Source: Tatumella punctata (GTDB lineage Bacteria > Pseudomonadota > Gammaproteobacteria > Enterobacterales > Enterobacteriaceae). From it: a stretch of 64,000 nucleotides of DNA. Below, piece by piece: positions 61,320 through 64,000 of the stretch. The translations under genes and the position numbers were made by a program. Positions within the stretch are counted from its first letter, which is position 1; each line of letters opens with the position of its first letter. The stretch covers positions 160,915 to 224,914 of the forward strand of contig NZ_BAAAFW010000058.1 in assembly GCF_039523735.1 (NCBI RefSeq), written 5' to 3'. Below the pieces are notes generated by a model. It saw only the letters and a list, made by a program, of their open reading frames with translations. It made no database searches and was not told the DNA's origin.

Positions 61320-62321
61320 GTGGCTACGATGAAAGATGTTGCCCGGCTGGCCGGCGTATCAACATCTACCGTATCGCACGTGATTAATAACAACCGGTTT
61401 GTCAGTGAAACGATCCGCGGGAAAGTGACTACGGCAATCAGTCAGCTTAACTATGCCCCTTCCGCATTGGCGCGCAGTCTGAAAATGAATCAGACCCGCA
61501 CTCTGGGGATGTTGCTGACGACCAGCAGTAACCCGTTTTATGCAGAAGTTGTGCAAGGGGTGGAACGCAGTTGTTATGAACGGGGATACAGTCTGATTCT
61601 GTGTAATACCGAGGGGGATAAGGACCGGATGGATCGCAGCCTGGAAACGTTGCTACAGAAGCGCGTCGATGGGCTGTTAATTATGTGCACCGAAAGTCGC
61701 CGGCCTTCTGTTGAAATCCTCGGGCGTTATCCTTCAATTCCTGCAGTGATGATGGACTGGGCACCGTTTGACAGCAGCAGTGACGTTATTCAGGATAACG
61801 CCTTGCAGGGCGGAGGAATGGCCACCCGGCATCTTATTTCCTGTGGTTATACACGTATTGCCTGTATTGCCGGGCCTCAGGATAAAACGACAGCACGTCT
61901 GCGTCTGAAAGGATATCAGCATGCTATGGCGGCAGCGGCGTTGCCGGTTCCTGCCGGGTATATTGTTGAGGGGGACTTTGAATTCCAGGGCGGCTTCCAT
62001 GCGATGCAGCAACTGCTGATGCTAAATCCGCGCCCTCAGGCTGTATTTACCAGTAATGATGCTATGGCTGTCGGGGGGTATCAGGCGCTTTATCAGGCCG
62101 GGCTAAGGATCCCTCAGGATATGGCAGTTATAGGATATGATGATATTGAGCTGGCCCGCTATCTGACACCGCCTCTGAGTACTATACGTCAGCCGAAAGA
62201 TGAACTGGGTGAACTGGCCATTGATACATTACTTCATCGGATGAATATGCCCGATGCCAGCCAGCAGTTGCTGGTGCTGACACCGGAGTTAATGGTACGG
62301 GCTTCGACGGGGAACCGTTAA
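61320..62321 (+). CDS. rbsR: Ribose operon repressor RbsR
   Basis: 333 residues with a GTG start at 61320, just after the rbsK stop; GGGGGT upstream serves as the site. The residues match E. coli RbsR from the first codon (MATMKDVARLAGVSTSTVSH). LacI-type helix-turn-helix and hinge (PSALARSLKMNQ) precede a ribose-binding core (SNPFYAEVVQGVER, NDAMAVGGYQALY). Its predicted operator lies upstream of rbsD. The end overlaps the stop of the opposing hsrA-like gene by four bases. Confidence 0.96.
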   Translation: MATMKDVARLAGVSTSTVSHVINNNRFVSETIRGKVTTAISQLNYAPSALARSLKMNQTRTLGMLLTTSSNPFYAEVVQGVERSCYERGYSLILCNTEGDKDRMDRSLETLLQKRVDGLLIMCTESRRPSVEILGRYPSIPAVMMDWAPFDSSSDVIQDNALQGGGMATRHLISCGYTRIACIAGPQDKTTARLRLKGYQHAMAAAALPVPAGYIVEGDFEFQGGFHAMQQLLMLNPRPQAVFTSNDAMAVGGYQALYQAGLRIPQDMAVIGYDDIELARYLTPPLSTIRQPKDELGELAIDTLLHRMNMPDASQQLLVLTPELMVRASTGNR

Positions 62322-63715
62322 CCTTTCTTCTTCGCGCGGTCATGTATCAGATTCTTACCGTCAACGGCTTTTAACTGCAGGAAGACCAGTGCAGAAATCA
62401 CCGTAATAATCCCCATGGTCAGGAAGGTGGCATGGAAGTGGCTTAATACAGTGCCATCAAAGTTCTGCCAGAAGCGTAATACTGCGGCACTGACCGCCAC
62501 TCCGAAACTGATCGATATTTGCTGAGTGACAGCCAGCACACTATTTCCTGCACTGGCATTTTCGTCAGTTAAGTCAGCCAGAGTGATGGTATTCATCGAA
62601 GTAAACTGTGTGGACATAAACATTCCCATCACAAACAACGGGAGCAGTAGTGCCCATAACGGCAAGTCCGGGGATTGTAATGAAAAGCTGGCAATAAACA
62701 GTCCGATGATAAAAGTCACTGCAACCAGCGTCCGCCGGTATCCCAGCAAACGAAGTACCCGTGTCACCAGAGATTTTGCCAGCATCGATCCTAATGCGGT
62801 CGGTACCATAATGCAGCCGGCCAGCAGCGCCGTATAACCGAATCCCAGCTGTAACATTAATGGCATCAGAAAGGGAATACAGCCGGTCCCCAGCCGGGAT
62901 GCAATATTCCCGATGATACCAATAGAGAATGTTCGGGTCTTAAACATAGGCAGGCCAATCAGCGGTGCGCTGTGTCCTCTGGCATGCCATACATAGGCGA
63001 TTAATAGCAAAATCCCTGTGATCAGGATAGCGGCTGCCAGCAGTCCCGAGACCAGCTGTTCACCGAGTAATTCAATTCCGATAGAGACCGACACCAGACC
63101 GAAACCGAACAGTAAGAAACCTGCGGTATCAAAGCGGCGTTTTGGTGTCGTAAAGTCCGGCATATATTTGCGAGCAAAGACAACACCGGCCAGCGCGATA
63201 GGAATATTAATCAGGAAAATCCAATGCCAGGTCGCATAGGTTACCAGTACCCCGCCAAGTACCGGTCCTAACACCGGCCCAATAAGCCCCGGCATAGTCA
63301 CAAAGTTCAGGATCGGTAATAACTCACTGCGTGGATAAGCCCGTAATAGTGCCAGGCGAGCGACCGGCATCATCATTGCACCACCGATCCCCTGAATGAC
63401 CCTCGAAGTGACCAGCATCGACAGTGAGCCTGATAATGCACAGAGTAATGACCCCAGAGCAAACAAACTGACCGCAACGATAAATACTTTACGGGTACCA
63501 AAGCGATCAGCCAGCCATCCGCTGACCGGAATAAGCATAGCGACAGTTAATGTATAACTGATAACTGCCGATTGCATGGCCAACGGGGGGCGATCAAGGC
63601 TATGGGCAATCGCGGGTAATGCGGTATTCAGAATTGTTGCATCCAGTGATTGCATAAAGAAAGCCATCGCGGCTATCCATGGCAAACCAGCCATACTACG
63701 AGCGGTACGAACCAT
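62318..63715 (-). CDS. hsrA: MFS transporter HsrA/YieO-like (DHA2 drug:proton type)
   Basis: 465 residues with about 14 hydrophobic segments. MFS loop GWLADRFGTRKVF and the helix 5 motif around GLIGPVLGPVLGGVL are typical of drug:proton antiporters. The position after rbsR, facing it, is that of E. coli hsrA (yieO), which supports the name. Substrate unknown; E. coli HsrA affects homocysteine-linked stress and RpoS. AAGGAT precedes the start. In E. coli yieP follows before the rRNA operon; here it is absent. Confidence 0.85.
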   Translation of the reverse strand: MVRTARSMAGLPWIAAMAFFMQSLDATILNTALPAIAHSLDRPPLAMQSAVISYTLTVAMLIPVSGWLADRFGTRKVFIVAVSLFALGSLLCALSGSLSMLVTSRVIQGIGGAMMMPVARLALLRAYPRSELLPILNFVTMPGLIGPVLGPVLGGVLVTYATWHWIFLINIPIALAGVVFARKYMPDFTTPKRRFDTAGFLLFGFGLVSVSIGIELLGEQLVSGLLAAAILITGILLLIAYVWHARGHSAPLIGLPMFKTRTFSIGIIGNIASRLGTGCIPFLMPLMLQLGFGYTALLAGCIMVPTALGSMLAKSLVTRVLRLLGYRRTLVAVTFIIGLFIASFSLQSPDLPLWALLLPLFVMGMFMSTQFTSMNTITLADLTDENASAGNSVLAVTQQISISFGVAVSAAVLRFWQNFDGTVLSHFHATFLTMGIITVISALVFLQLKAVDGKNLIHDRAKKKG

Positions 63716-63915
63716 TGAGTATCCTTTTGGCTTGAAGGGCCTGTCCTCAGATGCCCTGTCTACAGACTTCTTTCATTATTCTAATGTGTTTTCCCTGAGA
63801 GTAATAAATTTGCAGAAAAAAAACGCAATTATTAGTGTCTTTTGCGGGATAACTGCTGTTTTTTCCATCTTTTGCATAAAAACCCGCCAGTCAGTAATTA
63901 ATTTAAAATAAACCC

Positions 63916-63943
63916 TTGCCAGAAAAAATTAACTCCCTATAAT
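63916..63943 (+). promoter_or_regulatory. rRNA operon P1 promoter
   Basis: TTGCCA (-35, 63916-63921) and TATAAT (-10, 63938-63943) are spaced by 16 bases, with CTCCCTATAATGCGC as in E. coli rrn P1 promoters and a GC-rich discriminator. An A/T-rich UP-like stretch (AATTAATTTAAAATAAA) precedes -35. The initiation region CATCCACTGACACGG also matches rrn P1, so strong growth-rate and ppGpp-controlled transcription is expected. Confidence 0.93.
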
Positions 63944-63951
63944 GCGCATCC

Positions 63952-64000
63952 ACTGACACGGCAAAGCGCGATGCGCAGCGGCGTGACAGGGACTGAAGCG
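63952..64000 (+). other. Start of the rRNA operon leader
   Basis: Sequence after the predicted start site of P1, continuing beyond the window. By position beside hsrA this should lead into an rrn operon (rrnC in E. coli). The P2 promoter and 16S gene are outside the window. Confidence 0.7.

Overview
The window is enterobacterial chromosome around the replication origin. The right half keeps the order known from Escherichia coli (glmS-glmU-atpCDGAHFEBI-rsmG-mnmG-oriC-mioC-asnC-viaA-ravA-kup-rbsDACBKR-hsrA-rrn), and the proteins align closely with their E. coli counterparts. Differences from that order (no asnA, no yieP, no pst genes beside glmS, a large nitrate/iron block instead) argue against E. 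coli or Salmonella. A member of the Erwiniaceae or a similar Enterobacterales family is my best guess; genus cannot be fixed by reading alone.

Positions 1-4.9 kb hold the end of a sugar-acid MFS transporter, a predicted exported lactonase, an exported bicupin protein of unknown role, a cytosine/purine permease and an exported HAD phosphatase. Positions 5.1-15.1 kb are a ferric-citrate/iron region: fecI, fecR and fecA with recognisable control sites but no fecBCDE, then a dienelactone hydrolase, the dicarboxylate carrier dctA, a lone siderophore-type binding protein and a second FecA-like receptor under a good Fur box. Positions 15.3-19.8 kb carry a taurine/sulfonate-type ABC operon with a TauD-like dioxygenase and a trailing MetQ-like lipoprotein.

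Positions 20-32.5 kb are a complete nitrate-assimilation module read leftwards: nasR, then nrtA-nrtB-nrtD-nirBD-cobA-nasA. It imports nitrate (ABC transporter), reduces it to nitrite (a nitrate reductase fused to a CysJ-like flavoprotein), reduces nitrite to ammonium (a NirB-NirD fusion) and supplies the siroheme precursor (CobA). Its control region can be read directly: a near-consensus sigma-54 promoter, an NtrC-like site, two hairpins with hexaloops AACGGC and AATGGC that fit the ANTAR target motif, and an overlapping intrinsic terminator. This predicts NasR-mediated antitermination. nasR has its own sigma-54-like promoter.

Positions 32.6-34.6 kb hold an exported PLD nuclease and a Kch-type potassium channel. 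Core genes follow. The gap between atpI and rsmG is expanded to about 1.6 kb and AT-rich, and it carries one small gene for a double-glycine-leader, glycine-rich bacteriocin-like peptide with its own terminator, plus a perfect TGTGA-N6-TCACA palindrome. oriC lies between mnmG and mioC, with three 13-mers and recognisable DnaA boxes. The window ends in a ribosomal RNA P1 promoter. I found no tRNA, CRISPR array or insertion sequence.
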